A DNA stretch of 64,000 nucleotides from Chitinophagaceae bacterium UBA7600 (GTDB lineage Bacteria > Bacteroidota > Bacteroidia > Chitinophagales > Chitinophagaceae). The position numbers were made by a program, and so were the translations under genes. The notes beneath the pieces are model-generated. The model searched no databases. It saw nothing but the letters and a program-made list of their open reading frames with translations, and had not been told where the DNA came from. This document shows positions 7,772-16,089 of this stretch, piece by piece (within the stretch, counting starts at the first letter, position 1; each line of letters opens with the position of its first letter). The stretch spans positions 1 to 64,000 of the forward strand of contig DLKC01000083.1 of the NCBI GenBank assembly GCA_002478885.1, given 5' to 3'.

Positions 7772-9328
7772 TTATAGTTGCCCGTCAAGCAAATCCCGAA
7801 CTTCAATGTGTTCAAGGTTCCTGTCGGCAGGGCCTGTAAGTACTTCTCCATCCGCATCATACCTCGCGCCGTGGCAGGGACAATCCCATGACCGCTCCGC
7901 CGCATTCCAGGCAACGCTGCATTTTAAATGTGTACAGATAGGATTAATGGCATGCAGGTTTCCATTATCGTCTTTATACAACGCCATCTTTCTATCCTGG
8001 AACGTAACCACTTTTCCTTCGCCCCTCGCAAGCCCGGTAAAGGATTCGAGGTCTTCTGCAGCAAACCATTTCGCAATGAATTGCTTTACCACGTCTGCAT
8101 TCTCTTTAATAAAATTGGAAAAGCCGGCAATAGGTTTTACCCGGTTGGGCGAGAATACTTTTTCATACTTGCTGCTGCCGTTGACGATAAGATCGGTGAG
8201 CAGCAGCGTGGCCACGTGACTGTAGGTTATGCCATTGCCGCCGAAACCCGTAGCGACATATACATTGGAGGTATCGCCCGGCAGTTTACCGATGTATGGA
8301 AGTCCGTCTGCCGGTTCAAAATACTGTGAAGACCATTGGTGTGTTATTTCTTTTACCTTAAAGAACTTTCGCACATGTGCCTCCAGTGCATGAAAACATC
8401 TTTCGGTATTTTCTTCGTGCCCTGTTTTATGATCTTCACCGCCGGCAATAAAATATTTTTCGCCATTGATCTCCTGTGTACGATAGTAGTGGTAGGGATC
8501 ATACATATCGTAGATCAATCCGCCGGGATAATCATCTTCCAGTTTAACAGCCATAGCGTAGCTTCTGTAGGGTGCACACCGGAAATGCAGCACATTCACG
8601 CCTGTAGGTATATGTGTAGCATACACCAATGCCTTTCCATAAAAACTAACTTCGAGCGATGTACCGGCCTCGATAAGTTCCTTGCCGGTGACTAAATCCA
8701 TCTGTGCCTGGTGGTTGATGACCCTGCATTGCTGAACGATAACACCGCCAAGCCTTTCAAATACCAGGGCCAGCGCGTATACATATTCAACGGGGCTAAA
8801 CTTCGCTTGTGACGGAATTTCCATGGCTTTTATAAAAGGCAGCGGAACGGGAATGTTATTGCTGAACCCGGCTTGAACGTTTAGCTTTTGACAGGATTCC
8901 TGAATCCCGTCCAGCTCTTTTACCTGGTCTTCATCCTGTGCGATCAGGTATGCGGATGCTTCTTCAAAGCCACACCTTATATCGTAGTCAGCAATGTTTG
9001 TTTTAAATAATTCCATTGCTACTTTTACAGCCTGTGTTACCAGCAGCGCATTGTCTTCCCCAAAGTCTTTAATGATGCCTGGATAAGGCGTATCAAGCAA
9101 GGTATTGATGTGCGCAGTCGTTCCGCCTGTGGTTCCAAAACAAATGCTGTTTGCCTCCAGAACAATACAACGAAGGCCCTGCTTTTGCAATTGCAACCCA
9201 AGACTTATCCCGGTAATGCCTGCACCCGCTATGATTACATCGTAAATGCCTCCCTGCGTTGCAGTGGTCTTCAGCTCTTCAGCTGTGTGCTGCCATAAAC
9301 TTTCTTTTGCCCCGTCTCTTGCTATCAT
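7772..9328 (-). CDS. FAD-dependent oxidoreductase fused to a Rieske [2Fe-2S] domain
   Basis: Cytoplasmic redox enzyme of 518 aa with two parts. Residues ~28-400 form a DAO-type FAD domain: dinucleotide-binding GAGITG near residue 34, EAN at the end of the second strand, and the C-terminal FAD motif GFGGNGITYSHV. Residues ~430-515 are a Rieske cluster domain with CTH-x15-CPCH, giving the Cys2/His2 ligands. The layout matches Bacillus YhfW-type proteins, whose substrate is unknown; electrons from amine or amino-acid oxidation passing to the cluster is a guess. A paralogue without the Rieske part lies at 25545-26750. No signal peptide is visible. Confidence 0.9.
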   Translation of the reverse strand: MIARDGAKESLWQHTAEELKTTATQGGIYDVIIAGAGITGISLGLQLQKQGLRCIVLEANSICFGTTGGTTAHINTLLDTPYPGIIKDFGEDNALLVTQAVKVAMELFKTNIADYDIRCGFEEASAYLIAQDEDQVKELDGIQESCQKLNVQAGFSNNIPVPLPFIKAMEIPSQAKFSPVEYVYALALVFERLGGVIVQQCRVINHQAQMDLVTGKELIEAGTSLEVSFYGKALVYATHIPTGVNVLHFRCAPYRSYAMAVKLEDDYPGGLIYDMYDPYHYYRTQEINGEKYFIAGGEDHKTGHEENTERCFHALEAHVRKFFKVKEITHQWSSQYFEPADGLPYIGKLPGDTSNVYVATGFGGNGITYSHVATLLLTDLIVNGSSKYEKVFSPNRVKPIAGFSNFIKENADVVKQFIAKWFAAEDLESFTGLARGEGKVVTFQDRKMALYKDDNGNLHAINPICTHLKCSVAWNAAERSWDCPCHGARYDADGEVLTGPADRNLEHIEVRDLLDGQL

Positions 9329-9511
9329 AAGAACGATATTTTGTTATAGACTTATAATATTATACCATGTATCGCTTACGCTCCCATTGACGGTTTTCCC
9401 ATACGGGTTGCGATTGTTACAGCAAGATTTTTCACAGCCGTGGAATTATTTCCTTTCACCTAATAAATATGCCATAGTTACCCACAGTAATGATGGTGCC
9501 TGCGTCTGCGT

Positions 9512-9682
9512 TTATTTTCCTTTCAAATAAAGAGCGAGATTACCACCGGCAGGTACACCCGGAGGGATGGCATAATATTCATAGATATGCAGTAGTGTGA
9601 ACGAAGGAAGCGAAGACTGTTGTACCCGCACCGGGCGGTTATAACGATTATTGTTAAGCGCATAATCGCCTTTCTCCTTTAT
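9512..9682 (-). other. Protein-like open frame without a standard start (possible remnant)
   Basis: In the 382-bp gap at 9329-9710 one minus-strand frame is open for 56 codons and looks protein-like (GDYALNNNRYNRPV near its start, PPGVPAGGNLALYLKGK at its end). It begins after a stop with ATA, no ATG/GTG/TTG precedes the body, and no family is recognised. It could be the tail of a decayed gene. The rest of the gap shows nothing assignable. Confidence 0.2.
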
Positions 9683-9710
9683 TTAATTACCGATTTAAAA
9701 AACATGCACC

Positions 9711-9917
9711 ATGAAAACAAAAACAATGATCATCTCTATTGCATTATCGTGGTTTATGACGCTACTTATTTCCTGCGGGAACGATAGTGATAACCGGGCA
9801 GACAATGCCGATTCTGTACCGGCTGTTCATGAATCACCTAACGGTCCTGCACCAGACAATTCCGATGCAACAAATCCATCTTTAAAAGATTCTGTGTACA
9901 CCGATTCCGCGCGCTGA
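9711..9917 (+). CDS. Small low-complexity lipoprotein, unknown function
   Basis: A 68-aa protein with a lipoprotein signal peptide: MKTK, a hydrophobic run, and LLISC at about residues 18-22, with Cys22 as the lipidated residue. The mature part is ~46 residues rich in Asn, Asp, Ser and Pro, with no domain, probably disordered at the membrane surface. A strong terminator follows 22 bp after the stop. A second protein of the same style lies at 23763-24047; shared origin is possible but composition alone could explain it. Confidence 0.65.
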   Translation: MKTKTMIISIALSWFMTLLISCGNDSDNRADNADSVPAVHESPNGPAPDNSDATNPSLKDSVYTDSAR

Positions 9918-9939
9918 ATTCAAGAAGTGCTTATTCATT

Positions 9940-9970
9940 CATCGCGGCAACAACCGCGATGATTTTTATT
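9940..9970 (+). terminator. Intrinsic terminator
   Basis: Perfect 8-bp stem CATCGCGG/CCGCGATG (9940-9947 and 9954-9961) with a 6-nt loop, then ATTTTTATT. It ends the small lipoprotein gene. Reverse complementary use for the convergent CinA-like gene is possible, because the hairpin has A-rich DNA on its other side only weakly. Confidence 0.75.
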
Positions 9971-10457
9971 GCCGTTCTTTTAACGCCTTGGTAAGCTGTT
10001 CCAGGATTTTCTGCACATAGTAATTCTTCGCGGCTGTGGGATCCGGCTGATCAGGTACAAGTTTCCCTGAGTAAACCGTTTGTTGTGCAAACGCAATAGC
10101 GAAATAAGCGAAGAGTGCACCACCCGACTCCGGTACAGGGCTCGCATAGCCGGTGATGCCAATACCCCAATCGCTTTTAAACATATGGATAACGCCTATT
10201 GCCATTTCTATAGCCACTTTTTCCGACACACAATTAACCTGCAGGGCATGAATCGGCCCGACGTTCAGCTGCTTGCTTTTTTGCCCGATATTGTAAACCG
10301 TAATGCCACCATGATAAAAAAGTGATGCATGCTCCATAGAACCAAATGCATGTTGCAATAGCCCGGAAGTTACACTTTCCGCAACAGCGATACTTTGATT
10401 ATACGCCATCATCAGCGCACCTGTTTCTTTCAACTGCCTTTCGTTCCCTCTTTTCAT
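9966..10457 (-). CDS. CinA-family nicotinamide-nucleotide amidohydrolase-like protein
   Basis: A 163-aa single-domain protein matching the CinA C-terminal (PncC) family, which deamidates NMN to NaMN in pyridine nucleotide recycling. Visible signatures: IAVAESVTSGLL near residue 22-33 (usual form AESCTGGLL), VYHGG-like FYHGGITVYN (~48-57) and WGIGITGYASP (~97-107, matching the ITGIAGP signature). The usual Cys and a Gly of the first motif are Val and Ser here, so activity may differ. Its ATG overlaps the stop of the pyrophosphatase gene by 4 nt (ATGA), implying translational coupling. Confidence 0.8.
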   Translation of the reverse strand: MKRGNERQLKETGALMMAYNQSIAVAESVTSGLLQHAFGSMEHASLFYHGGITVYNIGQKSKQLNVGPIHALQVNCVSEKVAIEMAIGVIHMFKSDWGIGITGYASPVPESGGALFAYFAIAFAQQTVYSGKLVPDQPDPTAAKNYYVQKILEQLTKALKERQ

Positions 10458-10999
10458 GAATTGGCTGATTGGGATATACTATTATTTGTTGCCTCGTGAA
10501 TCAACTTAAATGCAGCCTTTGCGCCTGCCCATTTTTTGGGCGTGAATATTTTGCCATCATGCCTGTTATAGTTGATGAAAAAATGCTCCAACTCCTGCAC
10601 CAGGCTTTTATTAAGGTCGTCGATAGTTATCACGCCTGCATACCTGATTGTATTTGCTGCGATGGCTATGATGCGGTCATTGCGCACTTTGCGTTTCTTG
10701 CCTTCCTGCTGAAGAGCTTCTAAAACTCCTATTGGACGGCATGATAAAAGAATGCCCGGCAATAACTGGTGGTCCGCAATTACCAGTACATCAAGGGGAT
10801 CACCGTCACCAGCTTTTGTATTGGGCACAAAGCCAAAATCAAAAGGGAAGCTTGATCCAAGCGGCAATATCTTTTTTACTTTAAACAGTTCCAGCTCACT
10901 GTCATAGGCATATTTATAGGGCGACCTCGCAGGAGTTTCAATGATCACGTTAATCGTTTTATCTTTTGTGTTGATCGGCGAAATAGCAAGTGTATTCAT
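10454..10999 (-). CDS. Divergent family I inorganic pyrophosphatase
   Basis: Predicted to hydrolyse PPi, 181 aa from the ATG at 10999 (an upstream ATG at 11056 would add 19 residues of low similarity). The core signature GDGDPLDVLVI (~63-73) supplies three of the usual acidic metal ligands, and SPYKY gives the catalytic Lys region. However, the segment after RPIGVL, which in E. coli PPase is DEAGEDAK, reads QQEGKKRK here, so Asp97 and Asp102 equivalents are missing; a following VRNDR motif may stand in. It is the first gene of a two-gene minus-strand unit with the CinA-like gene. Confidence 0.85.
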   Translation of the reverse strand: MNTLAISPINTKDKTINVIIETPARSPYKYAYDSELELFKVKKILPLGSSFPFDFGFVPNTKAGDGDPLDVLVIADHQLLPGILLSCRPIGVLEALQQEGKKRKVRNDRIIAIAANTIRYAGVITIDDLNKSLVQELEHFFINYNRHDGKIFTPKKWAGAKAAFKLIHEATNNSISQSANS

Positions 11000-11211
11000 A
11001 GCTGTTGTTGCAATGCGTTGATGATGCACAAACTGTGCCCTGAGCCTGTTCTGCAACTATTGCGAACAACAGGAGATGCTCAATGCTGAATGCCTGTCCC
11101 CATTCTCCACATTGCGCAAAAAAATACACATTTTCCGGGCTGCAGAATTATGATTAAGGCTATCCACCAGTTGGCATGAATTTTAAGCCACATAAGAAAA
11201 ACCATTTGTTT

Positions 11212-11790
11212 ATGAAAAACACGAAGGCGGAAAAATCAACTACGGCGAAGTCTCCAAAGAAATCAGCGAAACCCCGGACATCAGCAGAAATGAGCCCGGT
11301 GCTACACGAGTTTTTTGTTGACGAACTGAAAGACATTTATTGGGCAGAAAAACATTTGACGAAAGCAATACCTAAAATGCAAAAAGCCGCAAGCTCACCA
11401 GAGTTGCAGCAGGCTTTTGCCGATCATTTGTCACAAACCCAGGAGCATGTCAGGAGGTTGGAACAGGTTTTTGAAATGCTTGAAGAAAAAGCAGTGGCAA
11501 AGAAATGTGATGCAATGGCAGGTATTGTTGAAGAAGGCCAGGGCGTGATTGAAGACACCGAGGAAGGTACGCCAACACGGGATGTTGCCCTGATACTCGC
11601 CGGTCAAAAAGTGGAACACTATGAGATCGCCACTTACGGTGGCTTGAGGCAACTGGCCGTTACAATGGGTCACGACGAAGTAGCAAGTGTGCTGGAACAA
11701 ACACTGAACGAGGAAAAGGAAACCGATGCCTTGCTCACCAGCATTGCCGAGAATAACATAAATTATGAAGCAGCAGAAGAAGAGGCATAA
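11212..11790 (+). CDS. DUF892 (YciE-like) ferritin-like stress protein
   Basis: A 192-aa protein: a Lys/Ser/Thr-rich N-terminal tail (~1-30), then a DUF892 four-helix ferritin-like domain from SPVLHEFFVDELKDIYWAE to the acidic end. Helix-pairing Glu/His residues typical of the family are visible (ELKDIYWAEKH, VEHYEIATYGGLRQLA). YciE-type proteins are general-stress proteins; activity is unproven. ATG 11212 is preferred over 11176 because it starts the usual MKNTKAEK-like tail. A terminator follows 20 bp after the stop. Confidence 0.85.
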   Translation: MKNTKAEKSTTAKSPKKSAKPRTSAEMSPVLHEFFVDELKDIYWAEKHLTKAIPKMQKAASSPELQQAFADHLSQTQEHVRRLEQVFEMLEEKAVAKKCDAMAGIVEEGQGVIEDTEEGTPTRDVALILAGQKVEHYEIATYGGLRQLAVTMGHDEVASVLEQTLNEEKETDALLTSIAENNINYEAAEEEA

Positions 11791-11809
11791 GATCAAATTT
11801 CTATGCCTT

Positions 11810-11846
11810 AAAAGTCGGTTATAAGCAATTATAACTGGCTTTTTTA
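11810..11846 (+). terminator. Intrinsic terminator
   Basis: Stem of about 15 bp with two mismatches (AAAAGTCGGTTATAA pairing with TTATAACTGGCTTTT), GCAA loop, then a run of six T residues. It separates the DUF892 gene from the SemiSWEET gene. Confidence 0.8.
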
Positions 11847-11859
11847 TTTTTTATCAATC

Positions 11860-12123
11860 ATGGACAATACACAACTAGTTGGCATTGCAGCAGCCATCAT
11901 CACAGGCTTTTCGATGGTGCCGCAACTGCTGAAAATAATCAGGGAAAAGAAAGCCGCAACGGTTAGTACCGGCATGAGCATTGTCCTTATCTGCGGACTG
12001 GCATTATGGATATGGTATGGCATTCAGAAAGATGACATCCCGATCATTGCAACAAACAGCTTTTCTATCGTTACCAACCTGCTGCTGATTTACTTTGCCA
12101 GGAAGTATAAGAACAGCGCATAA
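11860..12123 (+). CDS. SemiSWEET-type PQ-loop sugar transporter
   Basis: An 87-aa membrane protein with three predicted transmembrane helices (~5-22, ~36-53, ~61-80), the triple-helix bundle of SemiSWEET. The PQ motif (SMVPQLLKI, ~19-27) sits in helix 1, and an Asn is present in helix 3 (TNSFSI). Such proteins dimerise and let small sugars move down their gradient. Substrate is not readable. It precedes the MscS-like gene by 49 bp on the same strand. Confidence 0.9.
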   Translation: MDNTQLVGIAAAIITGFSMVPQLLKIIREKKAATVSTGMSIVLICGLALWIWYGIQKDDIPIIATNSFSIVTNLLLIYFARKYKNSA

Positions 12124-12172
12124 GGTAACAGCCGGCATTAAGGCTTCAGCAAGGCTGTTCCGAGAAAACAAT

Positions 12173-12958
12173 ATGGACCTTACTAAATTTTATCAATCAG
12201 CATATAATTGGATCCTGCAGACAGGTCCACGCCTTCTTGCGGCATTGCTGTTTTTTATACTTGCACAGTGGGTGGTAAAAATGCTGAAGCGTTGGATGAC
12301 CCAGGCGCTTTTCAAAAGAAATGTGCATAGTTCTTTAAAACCTTTTCTTATTAGTTTATCGGCGGCCATCTTGCAGATTTTGGTTATGCTGGCTGTATTG
12401 CAAATACTCAGGCTGGAACTAACCGTGTTCGCAGCTATCGTCGGCGGCATAAGCGTTGCAGCAGGGCTTGCACTCTCGGGCACCTTACAGAATTTTACCA
12501 GCGGCATTCTTATTTTATTATTAAAACCATACCGTGTTGACGATATCATTATTGCCCAGGGCCAGGAAGGCATTGTAAAATCCATACAAATTTTCCACAC
12601 TTTGCTGCTGACCTACGACAACAAAACCGTTATTATACCTAACAGTAAATTATCGAACGACCTGATCGTTAACCTTAGCATGGAAGGAACCAGGAGACTA
12701 GACATTCAATTGCACTTTTCTTTTGACACTGCATTTGAGAAAATAAAGCAAAGCATGCTGTCGGCCATTAACGGCTTCGATGCGGTACTCCGTGATCCGG
12801 AACCAGTGATCGGCATTTCGGAGATCCAGGCAGATGGCTACCAGGTTGAATTAAATATCTGGCTCAATACAAAAGACTACTATCGTTCACGCAGCAACTT
12901 ACAGGAACGATTAATGGAAGTCTTAAAACAGTCTGCAATACCCGCAGTGTCTTCTTAG
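12173..12958 (+). CDS. Small-conductance mechanosensitive channel (MscS family)
   Basis: A 261-aa inner-membrane channel that would open under membrane tension on osmotic downshock. Three hydrophobic segments (~19-38, ~62-82, ~88-115) precede the MscS beta domain. The pore helix TM3 has the Gly/Ala pattern GGISVAAGLALSGTLQNFTSG, and the domain continues with KPYRVDDIIIAQGQEG and VIIPNSKLSND. The ATG at 12173 is chosen because the 26 residues upstream are not family-like. Length is near that of E. coli MscS. Confidence 0.9.
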   Translation: MDLTKFYQSAYNWILQTGPRLLAALLFFILAQWVVKMLKRWMTQALFKRNVHSSLKPFLISLSAAILQILVMLAVLQILRLELTVFAAIVGGISVAAGLALSGTLQNFTSGILILLLKPYRVDDIIIAQGQEGIVKSIQIFHTLLLTYDNKTVIIPNSKLSNDLIVNLSMEGTRRLDIQLHFSFDTAFEKIKQSMLSAINGFDAVLRDPEPVIGISEIQADGYQVELNIWLNTKDYYRSRSNLQERLMEVLKQSAIPAVSS

Positions 12959-13053
12959 GATTACTGCATGAATATTTACTATCCAGGTTTGGGTTTGGCG
13001 TAGTTTGTGCATCGTAGGAAAACATCGTCGGGAAAATTTTCAACAAGCTAACC

Positions 13054-13542
13054 ATGAAAACTGTAGAGTTATTGTTTGGTTCCGGCAAAGAATTGACTGC
13101 TTTACAAATGTGCGACCGGGGCATTGTTATTTTTTTGATCGCCCTGTTGCTGATAAGAATATCGGGGCGCCGCTCATTTGGCCTGCACAATCCGCTTGAC
13201 AGCATTATTACCATTTTACTGGGAGCCATATTAAGCCGCGCCGTTACAGGCTCATCGCCGTTTGTACCTGTTGTAGCCGCATGCCTTGTTATTGTGATAA
13301 TTCACCGCTCCTTGTCATGGCTGCTTGTCCGTAGTCCGCGCCTTCGCAAAGTGACAGATGGTGAAGCTATAGTGTTGTACGACCAGGGCGTATTCCTTGA
13401 AGACAATATGCGCAGGGCGCTGATATCTAAAGACGATATCATGCAGGGCATACGAACGACTGCATTAACAGAAGATCTCAGCAGGATCAAAAGAGTGTAC
13501 ATGGAAACAAACGGTAAGGTAAGTATTGTAAAAAATGAATGA
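13054..13542 (+). CDS. DUF421 (YetF-like) membrane protein
   Basis: A 162-aa protein of the YetF/DUF421 family: an N-terminal membrane part with two or three helices (ISGRRSFG between helices 1 and 2 is the family hallmark) and a soluble C-terminal YetF domain (~85-160, DGEAIVLYDQGVF ... AL). In spore formers some members help germination; here the role is unknown. It ends 7 bp before the convergent receiver gene. Confidence 0.85.
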   Translation: MKTVELLFGSGKELTALQMCDRGIVIFLIALLLIRISGRRSFGLHNPLDSIITILLGAILSRAVTGSSPFVPVVAACLVIVIIHRSLSWLLVRSPRLRKVTDGEAIVLYDQGVFLEDNMRRALISKDDIMQGIRTTALTEDLSRIKRVYMETNGKVSIVKNE

Positions 13543-13549
13543 TGTAAGG

Positions 13550-13906
13550 CTATGCGAGGTATGAACCGATCGTTTTGAGCAGGCTTGAAAGGTGAAAAGG
13601 TTTCGCAATGAATGCCTGCGCGTGATATTGTTCAATATTCCTGCCCATTTCAGCATTGGCAGAAAAAAGGATCAGGGGTATATGCTGTGTTGCTTCGGCT
13701 TCTTTAATGGTTTTACAGATATCGCGCCCATCGGCGCCCCCGAGGGATATATCAAGCAGTATAAGGTCCGGTTCAAATTGTGCCACACTGCTGTCGATAT
13801 GCTGCCAGTTGGAAACAGTTTGCACCTTAAACCGGTGGATGGAAAGCATTGCTTCCATAAGTGTTAATATGTCTACGTCGTCATCTGCAATAAGGATTTT
13901 CTTCAT
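13550..13906 (-). CDS. Single-domain response regulator (receiver)
   Basis: A 118-aa CheY-like receiver with no output domain. Acidic pocket DDD at residues 8-10, phosphoacceptor Asp52 (ILLDISL), Ser in FSAN at the switch position and Lys in AKPF. It lies 44 bp downstream of the CHASE8-type kinase on the same strand, so that kinase is the likely phosphodonor. Without an output domain it must pass the signal by protein contact or a phosphorelay. Confidence 0.9.
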   Translation of the reverse strand: MKKILIADDDVDILTLMEAMLSIHRFKVQTVSNWQHIDSSVAQFEPDLILLDISLGGADGRDICKTIKEAEATQHIPLILFSANAEMGRNIEQYHAQAFIAKPFHLSSLLKTIGSYLA

Positions 13907-13950
13907 TCCAAATTATTAAATCATTTTGGTCAACCAATCAATCGCGGCGC

Positions 13951-15342
13951 CTAAACATCCGGGGCGGCCTGCCTGATCATTAAAGGCAATGAAAAATAAA
14001 AGGCCGATCCCTTTTCCTGTGATTCAACCCATATTTTTCCGTTATGCCTGCTGATGATATCTTTTGCTATATACAATCCTAACCCAAACCCTGAAATATG
14101 TATGGATGTGTCACGGGTTCTGTAAAAACGTTCAAAGATATTTGCCTGTTCTTCCTGCGGGATGCCAATGCCAAAATCGGTCACTTTAATCACCAGTTCA
14201 GCACCGTTTGTACTGCTGTGAACAATTACTTTTTCTTCACCTGGCGAATATTTGATCGCATTAGATAAAAGATTTGTGAGTACCTGTTCAATCCGTTGCC
14301 TGTCTGCAACAATTATTTCACCGTTAAACTGATCCTGTCGTTCTATGAGGTGGGTTTTCGATATCATCTGGAAACCCGAGATCGTGTCATCAAGAAAATT
14401 CCTGATAGAAAATTCCTGTAAGTTGAGTTCAAGCTGCCCGCTCTGGATCTTTGATACGTCCAGCAAATCCTGTATAAGCTTTTCAAGCTTATTGATATTC
14501 TCCAACGCTTTGCGCGCGAATTGCTTGTTAGGTTGCTTGTCTTCTATAGACTCCAGTAACTCAACATAGCCTTTAATACTGGTGAGCGGTGTTTTAAGTT
14601 CATGGCTGGCTATCCCAATAAATTCATCTTTTCGTCTCTGGTTTTCCATTATCTGTTTCATTAGGTCTTCAAAAACATTACTCAGCATACTTATTTCATC
14701 TTTACCATTGTCGGCAATTGATTCTTTGTAATGCCCCGTGTTGCTTACTTCCTTCATGGTAGCAACCAGCGCCAGCAGCCTGTTTGAAATGTATCGCTGC
14801 ACAACAAGGGCCACTATAAAAGAAAAAATGATGGCTACAAAAAACAAAGGAACGGCGAGTTCATATTTCGTTCGAATAATATCTCTAAGTTCCGATAAGT
14901 CAGATTCCAGAAAAACCGTACCAACAATAACGTTGTTGTCGAATATTTGTTGACTTACATACAGCTCTTTATCTGTAAATAAATATTTATTGACCTTTAG
15001 CCCGTCCGGTATGGTCAGGCCGTCGGCACCGGGCTTTGAATACAGGGCAAAAAGTTTCCCGGTCCTGTCCATAATAGCGGCATGCACAATCTCCGGGGCA
15101 ACATTCTGCAACTCCGAAAGTATCTGCGTCGCAGCATCATTATCCTGGAATTGAATGGTGGAAATGCTGTTTGTGCCGATCACATGTGCCAGGCCCACCA
15201 GGCTGTTTGCCTTGCGCTGTTTATAAGATTCAACATCGGTGAAAATAAAGACCATCAAAAAAACGATCAATACCAGCACACTTGTAAAAACCAGCATCAG
15301 CACCAGCTTATCCCTGATCGATATATCATGTATTTTCACCAC
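13951..15342 (-). CDS. Sensor histidine kinase with CHASE8-like periplasmic domain and HAMP
   Basis: A 463-aa membrane kinase. Transmembrane helices at ~12-34 and ~164-186 enclose a ~130-residue periplasmic domain whose features (LAHVIGTNSISTIQFQD, AAIMDRTGKLFALYSKPG) match CHASE8, the sensor domain of the diguanylate cyclase YfiN. A HAMP linker (~187-240) leads to HisKA (His near 247 in ASHELKTPLTSIKGY) and an HATPase with N box NLLSNAIKYSP, G1 DFGIGI and G2 GFGLGLYI. In YfiBNR the periplasmic YfiR represses YfiN through this sensor part. Here a yfiR-like gene lies directly upstream (27-bp gap), so the same interaction is likely to control a kinase. Confidence 0.9.
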   Translation of the reverse strand: MVKIHDISIRDKLVLMLVFTSVLVLIVFLMVFIFTDVESYKQRKANSLVGLAHVIGTNSISTIQFQDNDAATQILSELQNVAPEIVHAAIMDRTGKLFALYSKPGADGLTIPDGLKVNKYLFTDKELYVSQQIFDNNVIVGTVFLESDLSELRDIIRTKYELAVPLFFVAIIFSFIVALVVQRYISNRLLALVATMKEVSNTGHYKESIADNGKDEISMLSNVFEDLMKQIMENQRRKDEFIGIASHELKTPLTSIKGYVELLESIEDKQPNKQFARKALENINKLEKLIQDLLDVSKIQSGQLELNLQEFSIRNFLDDTISGFQMISKTHLIERQDQFNGEIIVADRQRIEQVLTNLLSNAIKYSPGEEKVIVHSSTNGAELVIKVTDFGIGIPQEEQANIFERFYRTRDTSIHISGFGLGLYIAKDIISRHNGKIWVESQEKGSAFYFSLPLMIRQAAPDV

Positions 15343-15369
15343 TAAACAAACGCTTCAAAAACCCATTAG

Positions 15370-15885
15370 TTAATAAGTGTTTACCGCCAGTTTCAGCAAC
15401 TGCGAGCCAGCTTTTAATCCGGCTGCAGTCAGCGATTTTATGTTTGCCTCGAACTTTAGTTTATCGTTTACAATCACAAAATTCAAAGCAGTACCCTGCC
15501 GGGCAAAACCCTCTTCCTCACTTATCGTTAACACGCCCGTGCCAGCTTTACTCAAAATAGACTCCAGCGAAAAAGATACATGCTGCGGTATAAAAAGAAT
15601 ATCACAATAACCGATTTCATCCGGCTTGCCAAAACTCCGCACAATTATTTTCCGGTTATACACGGTATTCGTCCTGGCGATTTCATTCAGGGGCGATACA
15701 ACAGAAGATGGGCCAATAATGGCAATCACAAAACTATCACCGCCACGGCTTTCATTCCAGGTGATGTATTTCGTGAAATTATAAATGAATGCAGCCTTAA
15801 GATCGGCTTCCCTTTCTTCGTTCTGCGCATAAACCATTTGTGCCGACAGAACCAACAGCATACAAACAATAATACTCTTCAGCAT
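15370..15885 (-). CDS. YfiR family (DUF4154) periplasmic protein
   Basis: A 171-aa exported protein. The ATG at 15885 gives a clear signal peptide (MLKSIIVCMLLVLSAQMVYA) followed by the YfiR domain: READLKAAFIYNFTKYITW, then VRSFGKPDEIGYCDILFIP and a C-terminal NFVIVNDKLKFEANI. A longer frame to 16089 runs through a dispersed repeat and is rejected. YfiR-type proteins bind and restrain an inner-membrane CHASE8 sensor in response to envelope redox or stress; the kinase 27 bp downstream has such a sensor. One Cys is seen in the mature part, so the disulfide-based control known for Pseudomonas YfiR is not obviously conserved. Confidence 0.85.
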   Translation of the reverse strand: MLKSIIVCMLLVLSAQMVYAQNEEREADLKAAFIYNFTKYITWNESRGGDSFVIAIIGPSSVVSPLNEIARTNTVYNRKIIVRSFGKPDEIGYCDILFIPQHVSFSLESILSKAGTGVLTISEEEGFARQGTALNFVIVNDKLKFEANIKSLTAAGLKAGSQLLKLAVNTY

Positions 15886-15929
15886 ATGTAAGAAAGTGTT
15901 CAAAAAATACATAAGGAGATATGGTTGGC

Positions 15930-15973
15930 AAACTGCAGTACCATGCTCATCGTCCTTTGCGTCGCACTCTTGT
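15930..15973 (+). repeat. Dispersed intergenic repeat, single copy c
   Basis: Core TTGCGTCGCACTCTTGT at 15957-15973 preceded by an ATGCTCATCG element. The outer TACCCGG end is degenerate. It lies between the yfiR-like gene and the TonB receptor gene of the same strand. Confidence 0.7.
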
Positions 15974-16089
15974 ACACTATAACTGGAAACAAAGCCGGGA
16001 ATACTATCTGGTCTTCCCTTTACCGTCCCTGTTGTTTCATGGTTTGAAACTATTGCGGCTACCTGTTTCATTAAAGTCGAAATACACAC

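Noticed and set aside
15885..16089. Longer YfiR frame starting at 16089
   Set aside because: The extra 68 residues run through a dispersed repeat and hide the signal peptide that begins at 15885.
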